From Hysterium pulicare CBS 123377 (lineage: Eukaryota; Ascomycota; Dothideomycetes; Hysteriales; Hysteriaceae), in the NCBI GenBank assembly GCA_000467715.1, contig AJFK01000890.1, positions 62,001 to 126,000 of the forward strand: a DNA stretch of 64,000 bases. Direction: 5' to 3'. Every line of letters starts with the position of its first letter. The first letter of the stretch is position 1. The notes below the pieces were generated by a model that saw only the letters and a list, made by a program, of their open reading frames with translations, was not told the origin of the DNA and did not search any database. Of the stretch, positions 44,639 through 57,380 are shown piece after piece. Both the position numbers and the translations under genes were made by a program.

Positions 44639-47182
44639 TTAGACCTGGATCCCAAATTCCTCTCCAATTTGGGTGATACGAAGCACGATGCTAACGTGCT
44701 CCAAATTCAGCGGTTTCTTGTGCTCGCTAGCCAACAATTGAGCGGCTTTGATCACGTTTTTAATCTGCCTTCCATTTATCTTCTTCTGGCCTAGGATTTC
44801 CAGATCATCGGTGTCCAACGCGACTGATGAAGGTGGTAGCGACTGGATTAAATTGCGCCAGATTTGCATTCGGGCAGCCCGGTCCAAGTCTGGATACGAG
44901 ATCTTGAGATGAATTCGAGATTCTAGAGCTTTGTCGAGAACAGCGACACGATTCGTGGTGAGAAAAAGTACTCCACGGTAGTATTCCAGCATGCGCAAGA
45001 AAACTTTTACGGAATTTCGTCAGTAGCTGGACAGCGTATTGGAACTTGGAGGAAGATGATGGGGGTCTCACTCGATACAAGTTTGTTTCTTTCGAGTCCA
45101 TCAAGTGTGCGTTGTTCGAGAAAGACCTCGGTTTCGTCAAGTAGTAGTATAGCATTCCACTTCTGTGTCATTTCCAAAATGTCGCCAAGCGATTGCTCCA
45201 CGCTCTCGGAATCAACGCCAAGCTGAGCAGCGCTCAAAGAATAGAGTGGCACGCGCATGTGCTCTGCGACTATATTTATAGAAATAATTAGAACAATGAC
45301 ACGATTACCGGGACAAGACAGAATGGAACCGTACCTGATTCTGCGGTCAAAGTCTTGCCGATACCAGGTTCACCAGTTAGAAGCATAACGATTCCTTGGC
45401 CTAACAAGTGCGTTAGGTGGCTGCGGTAGCACGGTGCCAAAAAGTAGAGTTCATACCCTTGCCTTCAATAACATCGTCGAACGAGTTCTTATTACAGGCT
45501 TGGTTTCTGGCGAACGACAAGATAAGCTCTTTGTATCCAGGTGGGAGGACGAGACTATCAAATGCGCGTTCATCCCAAGCGATTTCTTTGATATCATCGA
45601 CATTGAATTTAGCTTCATTTCGTCAGCGAACGGCAAAAAAGGCAACTGGAGGGTATCTACCCCATTGTTTCGTTCGTAGAGTATATCCTCTAACGATAGG
45701 GCTACAGATTGGATAAAGATCCTCAGAGAGCGCATGCGGGGCTGATTCTACGAGTCAACAAATGTTAACATCCACGTACGGGTATACTTACGGATGACTG
45801 AATACGACTCGTCAATTTGAGAAGTATTGCTGGTACCTCGAGGCGGAAACATAACGTTTAGGTTTGGATTGAAGGGCGGCGGAGGTGGAGGTGGAGGTGG
45901 AGGTGGCGGCGGCGGCGGTGGACCTTGGAGACCAGATTGGTCGATGTGTCTGTTCTCGACTACAACGGGGAGGCGAGGGGCAAACGAGGTGATCTCAAGA
46001 GGTTCGACAGGGTTAGTATCTTCTTCGTTGAACTCGTTGTACGCCTTAGCATCTATGATGATGCGGCTGTCGACCTAATTCGAAGTTAGTGTGTGTAGCC
46101 CAATATGTGTTGAGATTTGCACCACTTGTATTTGCATGAAAAGTGAAACAGACCTTTCGCTGGCTGGGGCCGATAGCGCGTTCTCCAAACCAAGTGGCAG
46201 CCACCTCGGCCATTCCATTGTAAGCTTTGAAGTGATAGCCTTGCAGAGCTTCAAATTTCCTCCCTCTTACTACTAGCTTAGCCTTGATAGAATCTACATT
46301 GGGGTTGAATTGAGCTGGATAAGCTGCCAGATCTGCAATTCGTCTTGTACCTTCAAACCTGTAGATAGAATATCTACGAGACGCGTACCCAAAATTACGC
46401 CCGTTCCAGTCGATATACTTGGAGCATAGGTCATAGCTACCGTGTCCGTATTCTGAGCTCTGCAACTTTGCCATCCCATCCTCGCCTCGCAATTTACATA
46501 TCAGAGTATCTCCAGGCTTGAAAAGAGTCCACAGGTAGTCATATGTGATGACTTCATGTTCGATGAGATCGCGATACGTGTTGACAGTCTCCTCGAGCTC
46601 TTTCGAAATGATATTGTAAAGGAGCTGGATGTGTGAGCGTGTAGTTTCGTCCTGTTGGCATTCGGTGGCTTCTTTGAACCGATCCCAGCGGTAGAAGAAT
46701 GGAGCGAACGGTTTGGTAAAGGTGACCTGCTTGAGGCCGGCTGTGATGCCCTCGTAGCCTTGGAAAACTTCTTTCAATACGGCCTTGAGGAGTGGACTTT
46801 GGATGACGATAGAGCTAACTTGCATAGCTTTGCCACCTTTGTGGCTTCTCTTATTTCTCACCAAGAGAGCAAATCGTTGAACAGCTTCGGTCTCCTCCAG
46901 ATTAGGTTTCACGTCCTCGGGGTAGTCCTCGACCCAATTGACGCAGCATTTACATTTCTCTGGGCCTTCCCAAAGATTCTTGGAATCGCACGTCATGCCT
47001 ACACCAGGGCGTTTCTGCTGGGGTTGATCTTCATTAATGAAGGTACCCCGATTCGAAGGGTCGCTTTTCGTATCAACGCTTGAAGTGATTTGGGCATCTC
47101 CAGAAGAGGAAGCATCGTCACCTGAGATGGAACTTGGAAGACTCTTGACGTCGAAATCTGGGCGATTGTCGAGGTCATCCAT
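44639..47182 (-). CDS. DUF7025-AAA+ ATPase (copy 2) with poly-proline tract
   Basis: Seven exons: 47182-46154, 46074-45792, 45747-45661, 45612-45457, 45400-45335, 45269-45072 and 45003-44639; introns 44-79 bases; 727 residues. An acidic N-terminus and 'KCKCCVNWVEDYPED' precede the DUF7025 region ('ITYDYLWTLFKPGDTLICKL') and 'VDSRIIIDAKAYNEF'. About 12-13 consecutive prolines follow (near residues 388-400, GGN repeats at 45876-45922). AAA+ module: Walker A 'TGEPGIGKTLTAE', Walker B 'AILLLDETEVFLE', sensor 'GVLFLTTNR', 'ALESRIHLKISYPDLD' with the likely Arg finger. Catalytically complete. Distant paralogue of the gene at 25651; the cellular role of this fungal family is not established. Confidence 0.85.
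45876..45922. repeat. GGN trinucleotide repeat encoding poly-proline
   Basis: Tandem GGA/GGT/GGC triplets on the plus strand, read as a proline run in the AAA gene on the minus strand. Length variation between strains would be expected from slippage. Confidence 0.85.
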
Positions 47183-48982
47183 GATGGAAAATGGCTGGCT
47201 TGGGGAAAATGTCAGACAACAGACGTCTTATCAGTTCCCTTTGCTAGGCAGCAGAACAGCTCCTTCGTGCACCGGTGAGTCCCCACTGCAACATGCAGGG
47301 GATGATTGGATCGAAAGGCGCAGGAATGCGGCGTGGGAATATGCAGTATGCCCCACCATCAGCTGGAGATGAGCGGGGTGAATGTAGCTCATTTTCTTGG
47401 GCATTGTTTTTCGCGGTGCAAGATAAAGCGGGTGTGAAGGGAGGAATCCCGGGCATTGAGTTTTAGTAGGCATCTTCCGGAACAGGATGGTTGATCTGAA
47501 AGTGACGATGGAAGAATGTGAATCGTTGGGGGTTGTTCAAGCGCCGGTTCTTCTTCGGGCGCCGATGGCTTCAAGCCTGGAGGTGAAAACCCTCAAATAG
47601 CACCCTTCTACCGTGTAATCTCACTACTCCTATCAAATCCTCCCAGGCACTCACCTGCCGATAACCTCTCCTGCCGATAAAAGCTTCGACGTCTTGCAGC
47701 CGATCCCAGAGACGAAGCTTTCGTCGCGAACGAAGGAGCCGTTGGCCATGGAAGCTCCAGCTTCAAGTCACGACCTAATCGTAAACCCCTTGTTGCTAAC
47801 GCTGCTAAGAATCGTTTCCGCACACGATAGACGATCAACCTTCCCAGCGAGTCTCTCACAAGGCTTGTGCCAGGGCATTATTCCTCCCAGATTGCGATCT
47901 TCTCCTCGAAGTTTCCGTGTGGTCCCTCTCCGCATATTCTCAATTCAGAGAACAATATTTATGGCTATACCGGAGGCACAATGCAAGAAAAGGCGTAATA
48001 TCTGGAGTGATGATGGGTCGTGCTGGGATGACGGGCGACACACGGTCGGCCGGTCGAATATATGAAGTTCCATTCTTCTTTTTGGCCCTCGGTCAAGGAA
48101 CATACGCCCTGACTGCGCCTTTGGAATTCTCCATGAAGGCGTGGTAGTTGCTTTGACAATGTCCTCCAAATGTTCCAGGTGATTGACTCAGCTAAGATAC
48201 AGTCTATGGTACATACAGTCTCGATTCGAAGGCTTCGCTTTATCATTTCCCTCCTACTGCCGGCTCTCGTTGCATGTCGTTGCGGCCATCTGATCTGGGT
48301 GGCTTTTAGGATGAATAGCTTTGACTGCGGTGCATATCTTGCGTTGGGACAGGTCGAGATGATTGGGCGGATGATGAGGTCTGGAGCATTTTGCGCCTTC
48401 TTCCCGCCGTCCGTCCCGAGAACCAGGCGTGAGAGCTGCCAAACAATCTGTCGGACTCCCCTCCTCATGCGGGAAGGTATGAAGCCGGCATCGTTTCGCG
48501 GGTTGCCGTGGACGGGATGAAGGAATCGTTGCTCTCTCATGATCAATGAAGCCCAAATCGTTGGGAGAGGCTTCTGGGCGTTGAGAGGGCTATGCGCAAG
48601 GCCTCTCACGGACAACTGACAGCGCGTGCATCTCTATTTGTATCTATCATCTCTTTGTATTCATCAGTGGTTGGGCAGACATGAGTCGTGTAGCTTCCCC
48701 GCACTCGCTCTCCACACCCCACACTTGCACCCTGAAAGCGACACGGCTTGACGGCAAAAGACAGCGTGACGCGTGACGCAGGGAGCGCTGTCGAGGTACC
48801 TACCACTGCCCTCTCGTGCCTCTTAATGTACGCTACCTCGCGCACCCTGTGACAGCTCCTCTCGCATCTCCAACAGCCTCGTCGTGTGCTACTCCTTGGT
48901 CGCAGGACCGCACAAAGCAGATGCGGGTTCCTGTCTTAGTCTGTCCACCCTCTCCTGCGTCGACGACTCGCCTGCCATCAAC
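47183..48982. other. intergenic, 1.8 kb, divergent promoters
   Basis: Lies between the AAA gene start and the transhydrogenase start. Several ORFs of 70-216 codons occur on both strands (for example 47965-48615 minus), but none has a recognisable domain and they overlap. Confidence 0.45.
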
Positions 48983-51900
48983 ATGTGGACCGCAAACTGT
49001 CTTGCGGCCTACCGGGCGCCTTTGCTAGGACCGAAGACAAGCTTGCAGCCTCCGAGCTTGAGGCTCTGCGCTTCCACCTTCATCTCTCGTCGCTCGACAA
49101 CACTTCCTCTTCGAAACGAATATGCGGCGCTGAAGCCACTGCATCCCGCTGCAGGTACCCGGACACTCTCCGGCAGGCATGGCACAAAAAGACCGTCTTA
49201 CCTGCAGAACCGCGTACCGCAACCTCATGCATCCACTGCCACCGCCGGTGCCCGTTATGCCTCCCTTGCAGCCGATCCCCATTCCGAGGAGGAAATCCCT
49301 ACCTCGCCGCCCTTTGCCGCCGGTGCTTATTCCACCCTGACGGTCGGTATCCCGAAAGAAAGTTATCCGGGCGAACGTCGTGTCGCCATAACCCCACAAA
49401 ATGTCCAGTTGCTGCTTAAGAAGGGCTTTTCGCGCATTCTCGTTGAGCGGGGAGCTGGCCTCGAGGCACAGTTCCCCGACGAGGCCTACGAACATGCCGG
49501 CGCCAACTGCGTTGATCGCAGGAGCGTCTTCTCCGAGAGTGATATCCTGCTCAAAGTTCGAGCTCCAAGCATAGATGGTCCCGATAGTGAAGTGGACGCA
49601 CTGCGTGAAGGCGCTACTGTCATCTCATTCTTATACCCCCTGCAAAATAGATCCGTCGTAAATAGACTTGCTTCCCGGAGTGCTACATCGTTTGCGATGG
49701 ATATGGTCCCTCGCATTTCCCGTGCCCAGGTTTTTGACGCGTTAAGGTATGCCATTGCAACTCTCCGAACCATAACTACCTGGACTACGAATAACCTTCT
49801 CCAGTTCCATGGCGAACATTGCTGGGTATAAAGCTGTATTAGAAGCATCAAATCATTTCGGCCGTTTCTTGACCGGCCAGGTAACGGCAGCTGGGTAAGT
49901 GAATCTTCGTCTCCGACTTCATATTTTTACGCACCTGCTAACGGCTATATAGAAAGGTAGTCTTTCATTGTCGAGTACTGGATTGACTTGGCTAACAGCT
50001 ATCTAGATCCCCCCTTGTAAAGTCCTAGTCATTGGTGCAGGTGTTGCAGGATTAAGTGCAATTGCCACAGTGAGTATATAACAAGCTTGTTGTCCATTAC
50101 ATGGATTGACCACTAGATGTAGGCTCGTCGAATGGGAGCTATTGTACGCGGATTTGATACCCGCTCAGCCGCCCGCGAGCAAGTACAGTCCCTTGGCGCA
50201 GAGTTTATAGAAGTTGAGTTGGAAGAGGATGGTTCTGGAACAGGTGGTTATGCTAAAGAAATGTCGAAAGAGTTCATTGAAGCAGAAATGAAGCTATTCT
50301 ATGAACAATGTCGCGAAGTTGACATTGTAATCACTACGGCTCTGATCCCTGGAAGGCAGGCACCGAGGCTCATTACGAGAGCGGTAAGCATGCCATGGAC
50401 GCGCTCGCGATCATAGACACAATCCTTAACTCGTGCATAGATGCTACGTGCTATGAAGCCTGGATCTGTGGTTGTCGATCTGGCTGCGGAAGCTGGAGGC
50501 AATTGCGAAGCTACGGTCCCTGGAAAACTTGTCAAAGATGATGGAGTCACTATCATTGGTTTGTTGATGGTAGCAGGATTTCCACGCTATCTCTTGCTAA
50601 CCAGGTTCTAGGATACACGGACTTGCCTTCACGACTCCCTACGCAATCCTCCACCCTATACTCGAACAACATCACCAAATTTCTTCTCTCCATGGCCCCG
50701 AAGGACAGATACTACGATGTCGATCTGAAGGATGAAGTCGTCCGTGGCTCCATCGTAACGTACAACGGAAAGATACTTCCCCCGGCTCCTCGCCCAGCGC
50801 CTCCGCCTCCTTCTCCTGCGAAACAGATATCTGAAACAGATGCTGCGGCGAACATTGTTGCTTTGACCCCCTGGCAGAAACAGTCGCGCCAGGTGGCCGC
50901 TGTTACCGCAGGAATGGGGACTGCAGTAGCATTGGGCAAATTGACAGGACCCCTATTCATGAGTAACGCGTTCACTTTTGCTCTTGCTAGTCTGATCGGA
51001 TATCGCGTCGTGTGGGGGGTTGCTCCGGCCTTACATTCTCCTCTCATGAGCGTCACAAATGCTATCTCAGGTATGGTGGGCATTGGTGGGCTATTCGTCA
51101 TGGGAGGAGATCTCCTTCCACATACCTTTCCCCAGGCACTTGGCGCCATTTCAGTCCTCCTAGCTTTCGTCAATGTCTCCGGTGGCTTCGTTATTACTAA
51201 GCGCATGCTGGATATGTTCAAGCGGCCAACAGATCCCCCTGAATACCCTTGGCTATATGCGGTCCCAGCTCTGGTCTTCGGAGGAGGTTACATAGCCGCT
51301 GCAAGCACCGGAATGGCTGGTCTAATTCAAGCAGGATATCTCGTGAGTAGTGTTCTCTGCGTCAGCTCTCTATCTGGTCTTGCATCTCAATTGACAGCCC
51401 GTCGCGGAAATCTCCTTGGAATTCTGGGCGTTAGCTCCGGAATCCTTGCTTCCCTCGCCGCAGTTGGTTTCTCCCCAGACGTTCTCATGCAATTTGTTGG
51501 CGTCGCTGGTATTGGCAGTCTTTTAGGCCTTCTCATTGGTCGGCGAATCACTCCAACTGGACTTCCACAGACGGTTGCTGCTTTGCATTCAGTAGTGGGT
51601 TTGGCGGCAGTTCTCACCAGTATCGGAAGTGTGATGACTCACATTGGAGACATCTCTATGCTCCATATGGTCAGCGCATATCTAGGCGTTCTCATCGGAG
51701 GCGTTACTTTCACGGGTTCCATTGTAGCTTTCCTGAAACTCGCCGGCCGTATGTCCTCCAAGCCTCTCACACTACCAGGTCGACATATCATCAACTCTTC
51801 ACTCCTCGGAGCGAACGTGGCCACGATGGGTGCTTTCCTGACTGCTGCGCCTGGTGCACCCATGATCGGCGCTGCTTGCCTTACGGCAAATGCTGCTCTT

Positions 51901-52915
51901 AGCTTCGTCAAGGGATATACGACAACCGCTGCAATTGGCGGTGCAGATATGCCCGTCGTCATCACCGTGCTAAACGCTTATTCTGGCTTTGCGCTCGTTG
52001 CAGAAGGGTTCATGCTGGATAATCCGCTCTTAACCACAGTAGGAGCTCTCATAGGTGTTAGCGGTTCGATCCTTTCCTACATTATGTGCGTGGCTATGAA
52101 CCGATCTTTGACGAACGTTTTGTTCGGTGGCATTGCTCCCACTGCGGACAATGCAGTAAAGATCGAGGGCGAAGTAACAAGAACGAACGTGGAGGAGACA
52201 GTGGACGCCCTTGCCAATGCAGAGAGTGTCATCATTGTAAGTCTCGAAGCGTTCTTTCATTTTGACACTACCCCATTGCGCATCTTAAGCCTACTGAATC
52301 CTTAATACCTGGGCTAGTCATACAGCTCTCAATTTCATGCTCTCATAATTGTCAATTTATGATCACTAACTTTGTCTAGGTCGTGGGCTATGGCATGGCC
52401 GTCGCCAAAGCCCAGTATGCCATCAGCGAGATCACCGGAATGCTCCGTTCTAAAGGTGTTAACGTGCGTTTCGCAATACATCCCGTTGCAGGCCGTATGC
52501 CAGGCCAATGCAACGTCCTACTCGCCGAAGCCTCTGTACCTTACGATATTGTTCTCGAGATGGACGAGATCAACGACGATTTCTCCGATACAGATGTCAC
52601 CCTCGTGATTGGCGCAAACGACACCGTCAATCCCATCGCCCTGGAGCCTGGCTCCTCGATCGCTGGCATGCCTGTCTTACATGCTTGGAAGAGTAAACAG
52701 GTCATCATCATGAAGCGCGGTATGGCGAGTGGGTATGCGGATGTGCCGAATCCGATGTTCTATATGGATAATACCAAGATGCTTTTTGGAGATGCTAAAG
52801 ATAGCTGTGACGGTAAGTACTTCCTAAAGTTCAACTAACTTGGGTTGCGATCTCAAGGCTCTTACTAATTGCGTATTCAGCTATCAAACGCACGCTGGAA
52901 ACCAAGTCTTCCTAG
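48983..52915 (+). CDS. mitochondrial NAD(P) transhydrogenase (proton-pumping, fused)
   Basis: Nine exons: 48983-49746, 49805-49894, 49953-49956 (4 bases), 50007-50069, 50123-50383, 50441-50558, 50612-52236, 52380-52812 and 52881-52915; 1130 residues. The N-terminus is rich in Arg/Ser/Ala as in a mitochondrial presequence. Domain I (NADH): '[15 protein letters not shown]', '[17 protein letters not shown]'. Domain II: a long run of membrane helices (about residues 510-880). Domain III (NADPH): '[17 protein letters not shown]', '[12 protein letters not shown]'. It couples proton entry to NADP+ reduction by NADH in the inner membrane. The microexon AAAG is needed to make '[15 protein letters not shown]'. 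Confidence 0.95.
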
Positions 52916-53788
52916 ATTACCGACCATGGATTAAGTGGCAGATCGTGAATGAGAACCAAACGAAGTCATGCTTGTGCGGCATGAAGTTGTTCAAGTCTTG
53001 CACAAGAGGGCTTGAGATGGTACGCCCCCCTCTCATCAGCGAGATTCACAACCTATGCCGCCCGGCATGGTGGCTTCATTGCTCTACCAACCGTGTGAGG
53101 AACTCATACGATTGGATAAACGCTCGATTTTAATGCCATTTAGATCCATGTGCGGGTCTTTTCCATCTGAGATTCATAGCGTGAATGGTATACAATTGTT
53201 CGTTAGAAAATGCGAGGCCATCCAAACTCTCAAAGGTCTTGTATATATATCTAGACGTACGTAACATGTGTGTGCTTTATGGTCGCGATAAATCCTGAAA
53301 TTGATTGGTGCCTTTGCCCCTCCAATTTTCAAATTAAGAAGTCGTGAAATCAAGGCGCAGAATGAACATGGCCTGACGGATTCGAGGACATCTGCAGTGC
53401 TTTGAGTCAAAGTATACCGTATTGTTCCAGCCATGAAGTCTTGGGCAGTGGCAGGTTCTCTGGAAGTATTCCATGGACTTTTACCACCAGTATGCTCTGC
53501 AATAGATGGCCGATTCTCTAAGAAAGGGTTCTGTTGAGACTTCGCCCAGAAAGATAAATTCACCGGAAAGGCGGTTTAGCGTATCCAACCGTATATGTAA
53601 GGCTGAATCCTTAACGAGTTGGCTGTGGGTTGCTTTTTTTTGGTAGCTGTCGTATTGCTCGCTATGGAGCGAGGTTTGTGGAGCCTTTTATAGAGCTGGC
53701 TACGTACAGTTGAATACATAGCCTTATCGTTCCCGAGGATGATTTTGCACCTCCCCTTCCACTCCTCGTCGTGCAAGTAATCCCAACC
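52916..53788. other. intergenic, no gene seen
   Basis: 3' flank of the transhydrogenase and upstream region of the decayed transporter; nothing supported. Confidence 0.5.
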
Positions 53789-55318
53789 ATGAATACCATG
53801 CGAGCACATATCCCAGATCTACACCACGATATTCAGATGCAAACAAGAAGTATCAAACTTCCAATCGAGTTCAACAAGGCAAATGCAACCGGATCGAGAT
53901 TAAGCTTAGAAGAAGTGGACTTTGCTGGGGCGATGAAGGCTTACATCCCTGGCTCCATTGAGGAGAAAATGTTAGTCTGGAAGATAGATTTGCATCTGCT
54001 TCCCTGCTTGTGGTTGATGCTGTTCGTCGTTAAACTGAACGCAATAAGCATAGTAAGTTTGGTCGGTATGAGATACTGTTGCGGACAGTAGGCGAGCAAG
54101 GATCAAAACTGATGATTTCTACGTTAATAGATAAATGCAATGGTGAAAGGCATGATCAGTGATCTGCGACTTCAGAGGAATGGTGAGTGGCAACAAAGTC
54201 CAAAGTAGTGCCCAGCTCACAAGCGCATAGATTATCTACGGGTCGCCTACATTTTCGGCTTCGGTTTCGTACTTTACCTGATCCCATCCAACATGGCGTT
54301 AACTCGCTTACGGCCCTCTTTATATCTATCTGGCTCTATGTTGTTGTGGGGAGCGGTGACAGCAATCCAAGCAGCTGCAGGCAGCTGCAGACAGCGCAGG
54401 AGGCGCGCAATTCTTGAGTTTTCTGCTCGGATGCCTAGAAGGGCATAGCAGCAGGAGGTGTATACCTACTGAGCTGCTGGTACACGACCAACGAGCTTCG
54501 CAAGCGCCTCGCAATCTTCTACCCTGCGATACCCTTTGAAGCTACGTTCGGCGGATTCATTGCAGATGGGCTATCGACATCTATGCATGGGTCGGCATGG
54601 GGTTCCGGGATGGAGGTAGATGTTCATCGTGGAGGGTCTTCTGACTATTGCGGTGGCTTTCGTCGCAGGGTTTGTGCTCTTTGATTATCCCACGAAGTCG
54701 AGATATCTTTCGCCGGAGCTACGTCAACTTGCGCTTGTCCGAACCACAAAAGCGGCCCTATCAATACCAGTGACGATACGTATCGCATAAGCTCCCCGCA
54801 GGCCCTTAGAGCTGCCCTTGCAGACCTACGATATCTATGAATATAGTGGCTTGGTCGTCAGGCCAAATGAGCGAGCGTAGGTGGCACCTCATGGTTCCGC
54901 TCCTCCTCGGGTATATTGCAGCCCTAGTCTGCGCCTTTGTCTATCGCCCAATCGTGCGCTATGTTCTCTCATATTTCGTTTTATCTTGTCTGTGGACGGC
55001 GATTCCGCTCGTTCAAGCATGGATATGTGCGACTTTCACGGCACCGGAGGAGAAACGGGCGATCGCGCTCGCAATGGCTACTTCGTTGGGCAACATCGCA
55101 TTTATTTACGGCGTTTCAGTCTGGGATTTCGAAGTAGGGCCCGATTTCACGGTGGGTTACAGGCTTGGGCCAGTTTCTTTGGCGTTGGCGCGACAATAAC
55201 AGCATTGTTTCCGTGGATTGTGAAGGGAATGAGGACGGAGGGTACGAGGGCGGAGAGGGAGTTTGTTGCGCGGCAAGCTAGAAGAGAAGACCGGTTGAAT
55301 GGATTGCAGAGAGCTTAA
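53789..55318 (+). pseudogene. decayed MFS transporter (anion:cation symporter, allantoate permease-like)
   Basis: The first exon is sound: 'LEEVDFAGAMKAYIPGSIEE' then 'WKIDLHLLPCLWLMLFVV', the start typical of the ACS/Dal5-type family. Later pieces follow in changing frames: 'YIFGFGFVLYLIPSNMALTR', 'FIVEGLLTIAVAFVAGFVLF', 'RWHLMVPLLLGYIAALVCA', 'WICATFTAPEEKRAIALAMA' and a final 'REFVARQARREDRLNGLQ'. Frameshifts near 54400-54500, 54790 and 55110 and several stops break it. The family imports nicotinate, allantoate, pantothenate and similar anions. A host gene in decay; most segments remain recognisable. Confidence 0.75.
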
Positions 55319-55731
55319 GTAGATGCAGTGATGCTGAATGCGAAGGCGAAAAGACACGTATCGGTTGCCCCGAGGTAGTGAGGTGTGCTTTGCTTTCCCT
55401 CAGGAAAAATGAATGGCCGGGTGATGACGCAACTCGTTAGAAACCTTAGGACAATTCCAAAAATCTAGAGCTACTACATCTTCCTCCTTAGACGCATGAA
55501 TGATGGCTTTCTTCAAACTCCAGACTTCACAGTTCTGAGACACGTTCTGCCATATGGTTTGGTGGTGAAAGTAAGTGCGAAACAGGCCAAGGTTTTCAGC
55601 TATGCGTAATCTCTTGGCCCCCGTCACATATTTCCCTCTTTTTTTCTAATTCACTTCGTACTTGAATCCCTCATCTATATCTTGCTTATGTTCTCGAAAT
55701 AAAGAAACTCTGAAGACCCTGCGACGACAAC
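55319..55731. promoter_or_regulatory. upstream region of the zinc transporter
   Basis: 413 bases, no supported ORF. Confidence 0.4.
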
Positions 55732-57380
55732 ATGCTGCGGCCGCTGACCAAGAAAGAGCGATTAACTGGCGTGATCGCCATTTCTTTTGTCTTCTTCGTT
55801 GCTGAAATATCTAGTTCGTCCATCTCTCCCCATGTATTACTCCACAAACCATAAAAACCGAAGAAACTGACTCCTGGCATATAGCGGGGTTCTACACTCG
55901 ATCGCTTGCACTTATTGCGGATGCATTCCACTACGTATGATACAAATTCAAGCCCACTAAAGCAATAGGGCTTCCTGCTTACAGATCCTCATATAGCTGA
56001 ATGATCTCATCGGTTTCATTGTCGCCCTCGTCGCTGTACAGGTAGGTTTCCTTGGTCATCATACCGCGCAAACTTGGACATTGTGTACAAAGTCACTTAC
56101 CGAGGTCGTAAGGAGTTAACTTTGAGCATCAGGTGACCGAACGGAAAACTTCCCCCCAAGACCTCTCATTCGGGTGGGCTCGAGCACAACTTCTCGGCGC
56201 ATTCTTCAATGGAGCATTTCTTCTTGCTCTCGGATTGAGCATCTCACTGCAGTCAATCGAGAGATTCATTGCGGTGCAGAGTAAGTTGCCCAGAGTCCGT
56301 ATTAGCTGGATGAGCGAGACTCACAAAGTTCTTAGGGATTGAGCAGCCAAAAATAGTCCTCATTGTTGGATGCATCGGGCTTGCGCTGAATATTGTTAGT
56401 GCGGTGTTCTTGCACGGTAAATGCTTTCCCGTCCGAGTCTTGAGAGCATCTCCTAATCTTTGTTCTTAGAGCATGATCATAGCCATGGCCACAGTGGTCA
56501 CGATCATCACAGCCATGACAGCCACCACAACCATTCTGATGAGGCTGTTCAGATACCAGCAAATGGTGTGGAAATGCAGGTCCGTATACTCCTTCAACAC
56601 TAGCTATCTCCTCCATAACACTACGAATACAGGAGTCACACGAACATGCCGAGCATATGCACCTGACTGCGAAAATTAAGCCTCCGGCATATGATCTTGG
56701 AATTCTTGGTGTGCTAATACATGTCATGGGTGACGCATTCAATAATGTTGGCGTCATTACAGCCGCCCTCATCATCTGGCTCACCCACTATCCAGCGCGG
56801 TTCTATGCTGATCCAGCCGCAAGCATGCTAATTGCGATAATGATTTTGGCTTCTGCAATACCGTTAAGTACGTAACCTTGACGACCAGAGTAGTGGGGTG
56901 AGCTCTGATCATGTGACAGCAAAGCGGAGTGGTGCCATCCTCCTCGAAAGCGCTCCACCAGGCGTGCGTCTTGAGGACGTCAAACATGACCTTGAACTGG
57001 TAATTCATTATAGTCTTTGCTTGCTAGTACTTTCTAACACATCTACCCACTTACAGATTCCTGGGGTTCGCTCAGTCCATGAACTCCACGTTTGGCGCCT
57101 TGATCAACGAAAAGCCGTCGCGACGGCTCATGTTGTTGTTTCCGAGGAGTCACTGGCTACTTTCATGCAGAAAGCTCAAACATTTAGCGAATGTTTGCAT
57201 GCGTATGGAATTCACTCTGCTACATTGCAACCGGAGTTGGAGCCAACCGAGGGTGGGGTCAGTACGGCATCCAGCATTGGTGAGGGTGGAATAAGGCAGC
57301 GCTCTGGGCTTGGAAGAGGGCTGAGTAGGTGTGGATTGACCTGCGGCACATTGTGCGAGCCGTTGATGTGTTGTAACTAA
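55732..57380 (+). CDS. cation diffusion facilitator, zinc transporter (vacuolar ZRC1/COT1-like)
   Basis: Nine exons: 55732-55813, 55885-55934, 55997-56041, 56133-56280, 56336-56416, 56470-56579, 56633-56867, 56920-56999 and 57057-57380; 384 residues. Six membrane helices are seen. The zinc sites are HxxxD in 'ADAFHYLNDLIGF' (TM2) and 'LIHVMGDAFNNVG' (TM5). Between TM4 and TM5 is a His-rich loop, 'EHDHSHGHSGHDHHSHDSHH', the cytosolic metal-sensing loop of ZRC1-type carriers. The C-terminal domain 'GVRSVHELHVWRLD' is the CDF dimer domain. It moves Zn2+ (or Co/Cd) into the vacuole in exchange for protons. The end 'CGTLCEPLMCCN' adds a Cys cluster that could bind metal. Intact. Confidence 0.92.

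Noticed and set aside
45876-45922. GGN repeat as a regulatory G-quadruplex
   Set aside because: It lies inside an exon and is fully explained as a proline codon run; any structural role is unsupported.
47965-48615. 216-codon minus-strand ORF upstream of the transhydrogenase
   Set aside because: Low-complexity, Arg/Pro/Ser-rich translation with no domain, overlapped by similar ORFs in other frames.
50712-51965. Long minus-strand ORFs inside the transhydrogenase gene
   Set aside because: Antisense to strongly conserved membrane-domain coding sequence.
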